A stretch of 64,000 nt of DNA, from NCBI GenBank assembly GCA_900752195.1, contig CAADUJ010000006.1, forward strand, positions 145,992-209,991. The letters are read 5' to 3'. Positions 9,535 to 16,712 of the stretch are shown here, in pieces. Positions within the stretch are counted from its first letter, which is position 1, and each line of letters begins with the position of its first letter. This DNA comes from an uncultured Negativicutes bacterium (GTDB lineage Bacteria > Bacillota > Negativicutes > Veillonellales > Megasphaeraceae). Both the position numbers and the translations under genes were made by a program. Below the pieces are notes generated by a model that was given only the letters and a program-made list of their open reading frames with translations, ran no database searches and had not been told where the DNA came from.

Positions 9535-9741
9535 TCATTTACGCTTTTTTATTGTAAGCGTCTCGCCATCAAAATATGCCACGACTTCACGATTTTTTTC
9601 GGTTATACCTAGCGTTTTCGCCCATACGCTCGGTATGGACATTCTATAATTTAATGCGTTTTTGCCGGCGTTGCCGCCGGCTTTGTTTATCATTATTCGC
9701 ATTATTCGCATTTCTCGCTTATCTTTTTTTTCTCCATTCAC
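9535..9741 (-). CDS. AbrB/MazE-like small DNA-binding protein
   Basis: A 68-residue protein starting with GTG at 9739-9741 behind AGGGGT; internal ATG codons are alternatives. The segment NYRMSIPSVWAKTLGI...REVVAYFDGETLTIKKRK fits the swapped-hairpin AbrB/SpoVT fold found in antitoxins and transition-state regulators. No toxin-like partner is obvious: the next gene upstream encodes an acidic protein of unknown function. Its position beside attL, outside the late structural genes, is typical of an accessory gene. Confidence 0.6.
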   Translation of the reverse strand: MNGEKKDKREMRIMRIMINKAGGNAGKNALNYRMSIPSVWAKTLGITEKNREVVAYFDGETLTIKKRK

Positions 9742-9806
9742 TCTTGCCCTACCCCTGTAAAATCATATCTATTTCTTTAATTTTTTTTCATTTAGTAATT
9801 TTTCTT

Positions 9807-10067
9807 TTATTCGTCTTCGTCTTCGTCTGGCTCTACTATCCATTCCATTTCTTCTAAGTCTCTAATTCCATTTTCGACTATTGCTATTGGCTCCGTCGCA
9901 TCTTCGTGGAAAATATGGATATATTCTACACTTGCTGGAATGTCTATTTCTTTTGCGTATTTGAGCATCTCGTCTCTATCCTCGAATTCCAATTGCTCTC
10001 TTAATTCTTCAATTTCCGGGGCTATTCCTTCATATCCTTTTTCAAAAAATTTTACGACTGCTTTCAT
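9807..10067 (-). CDS. Small acidic prophage protein of unknown function
   Basis: An 86-residue protein starting at the ATG at 10065-10067, behind AAAGGAG; an earlier in-frame ATG has no such site. It reads MKAVVKFFEKGYEGIAPEI and ends in a very acidic tail (EPDEDEDE). No family is recognised. It could be a partner of the AbrB-like gene downstream, but nothing in the sequence proves it. Confidence 0.6.
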   Translation of the reverse strand: MKAVVKFFEKGYEGIAPEIEELREQLEFEDRDEMLKYAKEIDIPASVEYIHIFHEDATEPIAIVENGIRDLEEMEWIVEPDEDEDE

Positions 10068-10151
10068 TGTTTTTCTCCTTTCCTTATCTCTTTCTTTGAT
10101 CATATTATAGCCATATTGGTGTCCAATGTCAAGGCTTTATCTCCTTTTTCC

Positions 10152-10203
10152 TAAAAAAAATCCCGCCAAGCCAGTATTTTAAGCTGACCTAGCGGGATTT
10201 TAT
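10152..10203. terminator. Terminator at the end of the late (lysis) genes
   Basis: Arms AAAATCCCGC and GCGGGATTTT surround a longer loop with further pairing. A-rich and T-rich flanks allow use in both directions. It lies immediately after the last late gene (10205). Confidence 0.8.
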
Positions 10204-10204
10204 A

Positions 10205-10489
10205 TTAGCTATCTTTGATTGTCGCACTCTTAGCAAGTACCAATTTAATCGCCCAAAGGGTACCATTCATCAGTAGGGGCAGTACAAATCTATCGCGGAT
10301 GGCACACCATCCTGTCTCTTCAGCTGCTTGTGCTTGTACTTGCTCTACGAATTTGTCGGCAACCGCGCTAATTGCATCCATGCCATCTGTGGCAAGGCTT
10401 TGGAGCATTTGCTCTTTGGCGGATTCTGTCACCTCTTTGACATCTAAAGCGGCTACTAATCCATCTCGTACCTCTGTCCATTTACTCAT
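10205..10489 (-). CDS. Small phage protein downstream of the endolysin, unknown function
   Basis: A 94-residue protein, starting MSKWTEVRDGLVAALDV. The ATG at 10487-10489 is correctly spaced from GGAGGG; the one two codons upstream touches it. The C-terminal part (FVLPLLMNGTLWAIKLVLAK) is hydrophobic and may touch the membrane. As the last gene of the lysis block it may help lysis, but no known family is recognised. Confidence 0.6.
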   Translation of the reverse strand: MSKWTEVRDGLVAALDVKEVTESAKEQMLQSLATDGMDAISAVADKFVEQVQAQAAEETGWCAIRDRFVLPLLMNGTLWAIKLVLAKSATIKDS

Positions 10490-10501
10490 AATCATCCCTC
10501 C

Positions 10502-11059
10502 TTATAATAAGCTGCATTGATAGTCCGTCACGCCCCGTGCAATGGCACGCGCAATGTCGTCTAAGCTGGTCACCAGCACTTTAGCGTCATCGTCATTGTC
10601 GATAAATGCCGTCTCCACGAGGACCGCTGGCATCGCAGTGTGCTTGAGCACGATTAAATCAGTCCGCTCCTTGACGCCCCTGTCTACCGTACCTAAAGCG
10701 CCGACAATCTGATTTTGGATGCATTGGGCGAGATTCCCGCCGTCAGACATACGGCTATAGCAAAACGTCTCCGTGCCTCGTGCCATGCCATTAAAAGCAT
10801 TGCAGTGGATTGATAAAAAAACATCGGCGCCCCACTCATTGGCATCGACGCAGACTGGTACTGGGCGGTCATCATAATCGCTATCATAGTAGAGATTGTC
10901 AGACTGCAAAAGTCGACACTCACATCCTGCTTTTTCTAGATACGCCTTTACTTTTGCCCCGATTTTCGCAGCAACGTCGCATTCACGGAGTCCACTCGTA
11001 GGATTAACCGCGCCACTATCGTATTTTAAGTCGTGTCCTGGATTAATATATACTCTCAT
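10502..11059 (-). CDS. Phage endolysin, N-acetylmuramoyl-L-alanine amidase (Amidase_3)
   Basis: This 185-residue cytoplasmic lysin cuts the amide bond between muramic acid and the stem peptide. Zinc ligands H9 (INPGHD), E26 (LREC) and H85 (SIHCNA) are in place, and E149 in VETAFIDN is the catalytic glutamate. There is no signal peptide and no cell-wall binding domain, so release would depend on a holin; two small membrane proteins lie just upstream. Confidence 0.92.
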   Translation of the reverse strand: MRVYINPGHDLKYDSGAVNPTSGLRECDVAAKIGAKVKAYLEKAGCECRLLQSDNLYYDSDYDDRPVPVCVDANEWGADVFLSIHCNAFNGMARGTETFCYSRMSDGGNLAQCIQNQIVGALGTVDRGVKERTDLIVLKHTAMPAVLVETAFIDNDDDAKVLVTSLDDIARAIARGVTDYQCSLL

Positions 11060-11060
11060 C

Positions 11061-11249
11061 TTATTTGTCCTCCTCTTTTTTACTGGCAGCAGACTTTACA
11101 CTGCCGCCGATGTAACCGAGCAAGCCCGATGCGATGGACATGGCTAGCTCGTTCATCCCATAAAAAATAGCCAGTATCAGGGCTATGACTAGCCCGATAA
11201 TGACTATACAATCTGCGATATCAATTTTTTCAAAAGACATAGGCATCAC
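11061..11249 (-). CDS. Small membrane protein, candidate holin
   Basis: A 62-residue protein with two hydrophobic segments (DCIVIIGLVIALILAIFYG and the AMSIASGLLGYIGGSV stretch) and a charged tail (KKEEDK). It lies directly upstream of the amidase gene, the usual place for a holin that lets the lysin reach the wall. The start could be GTG at 11249 or an ATG one or three codons later. Confidence 0.65.
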   Translation of the reverse strand: MMPMSFEKIDIADCIVIIGLVIALILAIFYGMNELAMSIASGLLGYIGGSVKSAASKKEEDK

Positions 11250-11255
11250 CCATCT

Positions 11256-11468
11256 CTACGACCGCTGCAAAATAGTAGTAAGTATGGATGCAAAGATGCC
11301 GACAATCGTCACACTTGTTCCGAGAGTCCAGCAGATATCGTGCTTAAGGTCGTCGATGCGATGATGAGCTGATCTACCTGATTCGATGGCTACCATAACC
11401 TCCCTATTTAGATTAGTTAGTTGTCTATCAATACTAGCTAGACGACTCATTAATTCAGTTTCATTCAT
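11256..11468 (-). CDS. XhlA-like membrane protein of the lysis module
   Basis: A 70-residue protein with an N-terminal coiled coil (LASIDRQLTNLNREV) and one C-terminal membrane segment (TLGTSVTIVGIFASILTTIL). This layout matches haemolysin XhlA proteins that work with holin and amidase in PBSX-like phages. The ATG at 11466-11468 has AAAGGAG before it; the ATG five codons earlier overlaps that site. Confidence 0.7.
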   Translation of the reverse strand: MNETELMSRLASIDRQLTNLNREVMVAIESGRSAHHRIDDLKHDICWTLGTSVTIVGIFASILTTILQRS

Positions 11469-11528
11469 TGGTTCTCCTTTCATGATACACTCATTAAAAA
11501 GGGAGTGTGATAAAAATGAAATTACTAA

Positions 11529-11669
11529 TCATGCCTTCTCGGCTTTATTATCTTTAGGCTTGGGTAGTGGCTTAGACCTAGGACACTTAGGATTGGTACA
11601 AAGGTCATACAGCAGCCCTTCTACCTTCTTCATGGGGCGCCCGCAAAAAAAGCATTTTTCTTCTGCCAT
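11529..11669 (-). CDS. Tiny zinc-ribbon-like protein (46 residues)
   Basis: The minus strand encodes MAEEKCFFCGRPMKK, then LCTNPKCPRSK, so it has two Cys pairs (CxxC and CxxxxC), a plausible zinc ribbon. The tail is Lys/Pro-rich. Its ATG overlaps the stop of the gene upstream (TAATG), and GGAG lies about 11 bases before it. The function is unknown; the position between fibre-related and lysis genes is typical of small late phage proteins. Confidence 0.65.
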   Translation of the reverse strand: MAEEKCFFCGRPMKKVEGLLYDLCTNPKCPRSKPLPKPKDNKAEKA

Positions 11670-12082
11670 TAGATTTCACTCCTTTTTTCAATGTATTCGA
11701 GCTGTAAAGACTGCCTTTCCGCTCTTAATTCATCAGCATACTCCTCATCTTGGTCGACGGTGGCTGCGACGATGATCGACGACTTATTTTCTTCCAATTT
11801 GCCCGCGTATTCGGCATCAATCGCTGCTAGCTTGGACGCCTGGACTTCTTCCGCCGTCGGTACATACGGTGGCTTAGGGATATATTTACCCTCTTTAGTC
11901 CTGATGTAAATCTGTCCATCTGCATTATTGCCCAAGAGGTTATTGTAATCGGCGGTGCTGACCGCAATAAAGCCCTTACTTTGATACTCTTTGATTTTTT
12001 CGTCGCTCCAAAAGACAGCATCGTGTGTCTCTCCACGAGTACCGTCCTCATCAAATCTAATTAGATAGTCTACTTTTGCCAT
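11669..12082 (-). CDS. Phage protein of unknown function, possible tail-fibre accessory protein
   Basis: A 137-residue protein starting MAKVDYLIRFDEDGTRGE. A globular N-terminal half (to about PKPPYVPTAEE) is followed by a charged helix ending ELRAERQSLQLEYIEKRSEI. It is on the late strand, beyond the tail-fibre cassettes and recombinase, where PBSX-like phages carry XkdW or fibre assembly genes. That is the best guess from context; sequence similarity is not strong enough to name it. Confidence 0.5.
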   Translation of the reverse strand: MAKVDYLIRFDEDGTRGETHDAVFWSDEKIKEYQSKGFIAVSTADYNNLLGNNADGQIYIRTKEGKYIPKPPYVPTAEEVQASKLAAIDAEYAGKLEENKSSIIVAATVDQDEEYADELRAERQSLQLEYIEKRSEI

Positions 12083-12127
12083 TTCTATCTCCTTTCGGTA
12101 ATCTAAAATAAAAAAGGTGGTTATAAA

Positions 12128-13153
12128 ATGCGCAAACCTAATGGATACGGCTCAATTAAGCGATTAAGTGGCAATCGGCGGAGGCCTTTTGTATTTGTAG
12201 TGTCTAAAGATGGGCGACAAAGGCCAGTCGAGTATTTTACCACTCAAATAGAGGCTGAGATTTTCGCCGCTGACTATAATAAAATGCATCATCATACCTC
12301 CTTGGCAGACCATAGGATGAACTTTGCCGAGCTCTATCATCGGTGGCTCCCACGCCATATAGCCGACACAGACCCATCTGCAAGCGCTATCTGTGGCTAT
12401 CGTAATGCCTTTAATCACTGCGCATCGCTCCATGGCATGGCCTGTGCAGAGATTAAGTACAGCGACTACCAACACGTTATCGACGATATGAGACGAGCAG
12501 GTCTATCTTACTCCAGTCTAAAAAAAGTCAGGTCACTCATATCCCTCATGGAAAAATACGCATCCAAGATTGAGGCTGGCGGTCGGCAATACGCTGCTCT
12601 GCTCTCACTTGGCCGTAATAGGCCGATTAGACCTCACAAGCCATTTAGCAGGCAAAAGATTAACCGTCTGTGGCAGCACATCGAAGAACCAGGTGTAGAT
12701 ACGGTCCTTATCCTGCTATATACCGGCATGCGAGTGGGAGAGCTGCTTCAGCTCCAAAAATCCGATGTTAACCTGCGCCAGCAGCTCATCCGCATCACCA
12801 AGAGCAAGACAGCCGCTGGCATCAGGACCATCCCCATCCACCACCGCATCCAGTCATTGATAGCGACGCGGATGTAGTCGTCAGGGATTTACTTGATTGC
12901 AGATAAGGACGGTAAGCCATACAGCTATAGCCGCTACTGCGCCCTCTGGCGCAAAATCATGACCGCTATCAATGCTAAAGGGCATACCACTCATGACTGC
13001 CGGCACACCGTCGCGACACTACTTGATAATGCGGGCGCCAATGAGACGGCTAAACGCAGGGTACTGGGGCACGCCGGCGGTGATGTGACCGAGAGAGTGT
13101 ACACGCACAAAGGACTCCGGCAGCTGCGCAAGTGCGTAGAGCTGCTGAAATAA
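12128..13153 (+). pseudogene. Tyrosine recombinase of the tail-fibre switch, interrupted by an in-frame TAG
   Basis: The plus-strand frame encodes 341 residues with one TAG at 12875-12877 (codon 250); the frame is the same on both sides. All catalytic residues are present: R202 (TGMRVGE), the beta-hairpin Lys in TKSKTAAGIRTIPI, H289 and R292 (HDCRH), H315 (LGHAGG), and the nucleophile Y325 (ERVYTH). The stop removes everything after the hairpin, so the short product would be inactive. The N terminus (KPNGYGSIKRLSGNRRRPF) resembles that of the phage integrase at 46544. It is the only gene in the late region on the plus strand and lies beside the fibre cassettes, which suggests it inverts them. 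It has an AAGGTGG ribosome binding site. A sequencing error at the TAG cannot be excluded. Confidence 0.85.
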
Positions 13154-13356
13154 TGTTACTAATACGTTACAAGTCTTAAGATGGGTCATCCAAGTATAAC
13201 GTTTATAGAGGCCCCTTTCGTGTTACTAGCGGTTACTTGCGATTTCGCCATTTTTAGGGTGATTTTTTGTTTTTAATTTTATAAGATACCAAAGTAATGC
13301 AGAGTTTATCGACTTACTGCACCGCAAAATATTGGATTGATACCGCAAATAGCTGC
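13154..13356. other. Spacer between recombinase and cassette A
   Basis: The first part is AT-rich with no gene seen. From about 13297 the plus frame of cassette A is already open (STYCTAKYWIDTANS), and it looks like the end of a fibre stalk segment before the QWG junction. It may be a remnant of constant-region DNA carried along by earlier inversions. Confidence 0.4.
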
Positions 13357-13373
13357 TTTATACAGTGGGGATT
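13357..13373 (+). repeat. Cassette site 4 (start of cassette A)
   Basis: TTTATACAGTGGGGATT on the plus strand. Sixteen bases are identical to site 1 in the opposite orientation. The CAG TGG GGA codons continue into cassette A. Confidence 0.75.
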
Positions 13374-13593
13374 GATCAATAATGGTACAGGACAATCAGT
13401 AAATGTGACATTGCCGATTTCAGTCAGTACTATATATTCAATTTTCGGTAACGACTATAATGATCTCAATAATCCCGCAGCACTATCATTTTATAATTTG
13501 TCTAATAACGGTTTTACAGCTTGTGGACGCAGAGTAAATGACAGTATGGGGTCTAAAAATACTTTTTGCCGCTGGGCAGCTATTTGCCGATAG
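13358..13593 (+). other. Silent tail-fibre C-terminal cassette A (inverted)
   Basis: On the plus strand, opposite to the fibre gene, it reads IQWGLINNGTGQSVNVTLPI..., then SFYNLSNNGFTACGRR, and ends RWAAICR before TAG. The layout matches the expressed fibre end (IQWG...QKVTLPLAAS...VYGR...VICY). It has no start of its own suited to a full fibre, so it would be expressed only after inversion joins it to the constant region. Its 3' end overlaps the 3' end of cassette B by about 14 bases on the other strand. Confidence 0.8.
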
Positions 13594-13795
13594 CCACGAC
13601 AAATATATTAGTACTACTAGTGCTACATGTTGCATACACGTCTAAGCCATTAAAAATAGTAATCCATGCCGCAGTAGGAGCCGTTGCCTCTTGAAATGCT
13701 GTTGCCTGTGTAGTAAGTACTTGATTCATCGTCAACGAAAAATCAATTTTATATGAAGTATTGTTACTAGTACAAAAATACATTCTCCACTGTCT
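13580..13795 (-). other. Silent tail-fibre C-terminal cassette B
   Basis: On the minus strand from site 3 it reads RQWRMYFCTSNNTSYKIDF, later AAWITIFNGLDVYATC, and ends VVAIGK before TAG. It is in the same orientation as the fibre gene but lies behind two stop codons, so it is not translated as fibre now. It is about 70 codons, like the other cassettes. A longer open frame through it starts inside cassette C in another frame and is not a real gene. Confidence 0.75.
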
Positions 13796-13796
13796 A
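13781..13796 (-). repeat. Cassette site 3 (start of cassette B)
   Basis: TAGACAGTGGAGAATG on the minus strand. The TAG is the stop of cassette C, and AGA CAG TGG opens cassette B, so the two overlap at the site. It differs from sites 1, 2 and 4 by an A in place of G after ACAGTGG. Confidence 0.7.
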
Positions 13797-14012
13797 TTTA
13801 CATATTGCAAGCCATACTCCAGCGCCATCATCTATCGTGATCGTTAGTGATTTGTTAGTAAAATCACATACTTGTCCAGAATTAGTAGTATTATCCAGTT
13901 GGTTGGTGTATGTGGAGCATACTGCCGTCAAAATCGTTGATACCATGAGCGGAAGGGTAATGGAGACGTTTTGTATACCTCTACGTTCGGGGATAACTTT
14001 TCCCCACTGTCT
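13794..14012 (-). other. Silent tail-fibre C-terminal cassette C
   Basis: It begins directly at the stop of the expressed fibre. It reads RQWGKVIPERRGIQNVSITL, PLMVSTILTAVCSTYTNQLD, ... SLTITIDDGAGVWLAICK, then TAG: 72 codons. The VSITLPLMVS segment lines up with VTLPLAAS of the expressed end and VTLPISVS of cassette A. There is no start codon of its own, so it is silent unless recombined to site 1. Confidence 0.8.
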
Positions 14013-14013
14013 A
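13998..14013 (-). repeat. Cassette site 2 (start of cassette C)
   Basis: TAGACAGTGGGGAAAA on the minus strand. Its TAG is the stop codon of the currently expressed fibre. Confidence 0.7.
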
Positions 14014-15003
14014 ATAACAAATTACAATATACGCAAATGCTCCTCTATCAGGTGATCCGTTTTGATTGCGCCCATACACTGTTAAAGTTGACTCATTAAA
14101 AGAATAATAAATCGGATTTACACCACGGTCAGATGCCACCCCGATTAGTGCGGATGCTGCCAATGGCAATGTAACTTTTTGGGTTCCGCTTGTTGCCGTT
14201 AACCCGAATCCCCACTGTATAATTAGGCCGCCGACTAATTTGCCAAAATTAACGTACCCATTTTGTGCCATCAGGCCGGACACTCCAAGCGCCGGCACGG
14301 TAAATTTATTGCCATCCCAATTTACAACTAAATTCCCCTGAAGATTACTCAAGATAGTTGCGATGCTCGCTGCCGGCCCTGTTTTCCAGTCCTCTTGCCC
14401 TGTAACTTTTGTAAGCATATTCGCTAAATTCGACAGTAAATTAACCAGCGTATTTTTATCAGCGGTCGGCGCAAGCGCATCATTGATAAGCAATGCAAGG
14501 TTTGCATGTGCGTTTTCATTCGTGTTATGTTCTTCAAGGTCTTGCACGGTAACATGCGTCTCATCATTAATCAGAATAGTTGCTTGTTGCAAATTTCCGA
14601 TAATTACGTCAATGTTAAAGACCTGCGCATCGATGGGCGATGACTTATCGGGAATATAGTCAACGTAGTTGCCGCCGTTCGTGTACGCATACAGTACTTC
14701 GACATCACCATCGAGTTTCGCGTATACACCGATTTCTTTAGCATAGAATCCGCTCTCAAGTTCTTCATTCCCCAGTATCGCTCGTATCGTAAAATGTCCA
14801 TTTCCCAGATTTTCTTTATTCGTAATCTCAAGTTCCATCTTCGGTGACACAACGGCTGTTAAGTCTCTGATAGATGTCCCCGACGGTACATCGCCGTCGC
14901 CGGCAACGACTTTCGTAAAAATAACGGCCTTCTGCGCCGCATTGGCCGCGCTGTTCAAATCAAGCCCCTTTTTCGTCGTGATTAAATCGGGATATTTTGC
15001 CAT
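14011..15003 (-). CDS. Phage tail fibre / receptor-binding protein with switchable C-terminus
   Basis: A 330-residue protein. The N-terminal part (MAKYPDLITTKKGLDLNS, phage tail-collar-like fibre start) attaches to the baseplate. A middle stalk with helix-forming residues is followed by the GGLIIQWG segment, a common fibre motif before the tip. The last 70 residues after the QWG junction (site 1) are the current variable tip and end VICY. GGAGG precedes the ATG. It is the last gene of the tail module, directly downstream of the XkdU-like gene, and followed by silent replacement tips. Confidence 0.88.
   Translation of the reverse strand: MAKYPDLITTKKGLDLNSAANAAQKAVIFTKVVAGDGDVPSGTSIRDLTAVVSPKMELEITNKENLGNGHFTIRAILGNEELESGFYAKEIGVYAKLDGDVEVLYAYTNGGNYVDYIPDKSSPIDAQVFNIDVIIGNLQQATILINDETHVTVQDLEEHNTNENAHANLALLINDALAPTADKNTLVNLLSNLANMLTKVTGQEDWKTGPAASIATILSNLQGNLVVNWDGNKFTVPALGVSGLMAQNGYVNFGKLVGGLIIQWGFGLTATSGTQKVTLPLAASALIGVASDRGVNPIYYSFNESTLTVYGRNQNGSPDRGAFAYIVICY
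14207..14223 (-). repeat. Cassette site 1 (junction inside the expressed fibre gene)
   Basis: ATTATACAGTGGGGATT on the minus strand, encoding the IQWG junction at about residue 261 of the fibre protein. It is the inverted partner of site 4. Confidence 0.75.
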
Positions 15004-15007
15004 GTTC

Positions 15008-15634
15008 TTAGCCTCCTATATGTACTGTTTTCAAAGCGTGTACGTAGCCGCCCGTATACTGAGCCGCCGTCATGTCGCCAATATCGACGCCCGTATAGCC
15101 AGCGATTGCAACGACACCTTGCTGCCGCACGTAACCGCCTGTATACTGCCGCAACGTCGCATTTTGTGTATTGCTAATTAAGATAAGTAGATTTTTCGGG
15201 ACGATTGTTTCTGCAAATTCCCTGATGCTCATATTTTTGCTCATCATGTCCGCCGTCAGTTCCATCCAGAACTCGTACTTATCGTTATCGACATGGATTG
15301 TCACGTTGCCCGGACCGTAGATGTTATCTAGAATGGCTTGAAAGCTCAGCACTGTATACGGCCGCGTCCCCATCAGAAGCTGCAAAATGCGCGTGCGTCG
15401 GTCTTGCAGCGTATCCGTGGCTTTCGGCATAACGTCAAATATTTTCTCCCATTGCTGTAAGCCGTATGCCGTCATCGTTGAGATGAACTGGTTGTAAAAA
15501 ATATCGCACATGGCTTCCCATAACGCTTGCAGCTCCGTGTCTTCGATGCGCATGAGTTCCTGTACGTCCTTGCTGTCCCGTGTCACCGGCGGCAGAAAGG
15601 TTGCCAGCGATATAACGCGTGTTAAATCGTCCAT
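15008..15634 (-). CDS. Baseplate/tail protein, XkdU-like (DUF2313, YmfQ family)
   Basis: A 208-residue protein of the family lying between baseplate J and the fibre in PBSX and Mu-like phages (Mu gp48). The N-terminal helical part (VQELMRIEDTELQALWEAMCD, FDVMPKATDTLQDRRTRIL) is typical. Near the C terminus there are two similar repeats, QYTGGYVRQQGVVAIAGYTG and QYTGGYVHALKTVHIGG. It links the baseplate wedge to the fibre. GGAGGG precedes the ATG and only one base separates it from the upstream gene. Confidence 0.85.
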   Translation of the reverse strand: MDDLTRVISLATFLPPVTRDSKDVQELMRIEDTELQALWEAMCDIFYNQFISTMTAYGLQQWEKIFDVMPKATDTLQDRRTRILQLLMGTRPYTVLSFQAILDNIYGPGNVTIHVDNDKYEFWMELTADMMSKNMSIREFAETIVPKNLLILISNTQNATLRQYTGGYVRQQGVVAIAGYTGVDIGDMTAAQYTGGYVHALKTVHIGG

Positions 15635-15635
15635 A

Positions 15636-16712
15636 TTAGCCCTCCGTCAGCGATACCATCCCCAGGGTCGGCACTTCGTCCGTTCCCAAGGTAATACGGT
15701 CCGTCTCTTTGTTAATCGTTACGTTAGCAACGTCTACAACGTTCTGCACGTTCAGCATCGCCGTCAGGATATACGCCGCCCGCACGATAACTTGTTCCGT
15801 ATCGCTCTGATTGCACCATTCCTGCCGGCGGGCTTCCAGATAGCTGTTGATGGCTGCTTCGACAGCCGTTTGCACGTCTGCCGGGTCGTACCCTTCTTTC
15901 AGCGTAATGTCCGCCGATACATTGATTTTTATATCGGTCGCCGCCGCCACCGTGACAACGTGGCCGATCGGCGCGATACCGTACCCTTTTCCCTGCGGGC
16001 TGGGGTCAATTTCATTCTGTACTTCTTCCACAAGTTCACTATCCGGGATAGCGTGTTGGCTATTCAAAATAACCAGCTTTACCGTCCCGCCGCCGTTCCA
16101 GCAGCGATATACCTTCACACCGCCGATGCCGGGAAGAGCCAAGACTTTTTCTTTGTAATCGGAACCGTTACCGCCGTACGCTTTCGATTTCAGCGCCGCA
16201 AAGTAGCGAAGCCGGAACGTTTCCGTATCTTCTTCGTTTTCGCCCGGCGTGATAAGCTTCGTAATCTCCGCCGTCGCCAGCCCCGGTATGGGGTCGATGG
16301 GAACGATGCCGCCGATACAGTTGTTACCGGCAATACCTAACGTTTCACACCGCAGTTTATACGTATGTTCCGTATCATCGAGTAATTCAATGACCTGAAA
16401 ATTGACATTGTCATAATTAAACCGTGAGCCGATGCTAATGGCCTGGGAAAACTTGCCTTCCACTTCGGCGGCCGTCGCCGGCTCCGGCGTGATATTGAAT
16501 TCCGACGCCCGCAGGATTAAGTACTCCCGGTCGGCCGTCGTAGCAAAGGTCTGCTTTAAGATGACCTGCGCCATGATATAGGCCTCGGCCAATTCAATCG
16601 CCGCCGGCGCGCAGGCATCGTAAATAATACTGCCCTCGCGCCGGTCAAACTGCGGCGAAACCGTATCGAGCATACGCTTGATAATGCGTTCGCTCGTCAT
16701 ATCCTCATACAA
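15636..16712 (-). CDS. Baseplate J-like protein (XkdT-like wedge protein)
   Basis: A 358-residue protein of the baseplate J/gp47 family that forms the wedge of contractile tails. The start MYEDMTSERIIKRML and the core SQAISIGSRFNYDNVNFQVIE and TETFRLRYFAALKSKAYGGNGSDY are characteristic. The start is TTG at 16710-16712, with AAGGAGG nine bases before it, better than the internal ATG. It overlaps the upstream gene by eight bases. Confidence 0.9.
   Translation of the reverse strand: MYEDMTSERIIKRMLDTVSPQFDRREGSIIYDACAPAAIELAEAYIMAQVILKQTFATTADREYLILRASEFNITPEPATAAEVEGKFSQAISIGSRFNYDNVNFQVIELLDDTEHTYKLRCETLGIAGNNCIGGIVPIDPIPGLATAEITKLITPGENEEDTETFRLRYFAALKSKAYGGNGSDYKEKVLALPGIGGVKVYRCWNGGGTVKLVILNSQHAIPDSELVEEVQNEIDPSPQGKGYGIAPIGHVVTVAAATDIKINVSADITLKEGYDPADVQTAVEAAINSYLEARRQEWCNQSDTEQVIVRAAYILTAMLNVQNVVDVANVTINKETDRITLGTDEVPTLGMVSLTEG

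Larger units (their letters stand above)
13357..14223. other. Shufflon-like array of alternative tail-fibre C-termini
   Basis: Four cassettes of about 70 codons lie between the fibre constant region and the recombinase: the expressed one (14011-14220, minus), C (minus), B (minus) and A (plus). Each begins at a copy of a site with core ACAGTGG, which encodes the end of (I/R)QW, and all four are in frame with the fibre at that point. Each ends in a similar short motif (VICY, AICK, AIGK, AICR) and a TAG stop. The two outermost sites (14207-14223 and 13357-13373) are a 16-base perfect inverted repeat (TTATACAGTGGGGATT), so inversion would swap A for the current end. Rounds of inversion could bring up B and C as well. 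Confidence 0.8.

Noticed and set aside
12875..12877. TAG as a recoded sense codon in this phage
   Set aside because: The fibre and its cassettes use TAG as true stops, so general recoding is unlikely.
13154..14223. Diversity-generating retroelement
   Set aside because: There is no reverse transcriptase and no template/variable repeat pair; the tips differ along their whole length, which fits cassette swapping.
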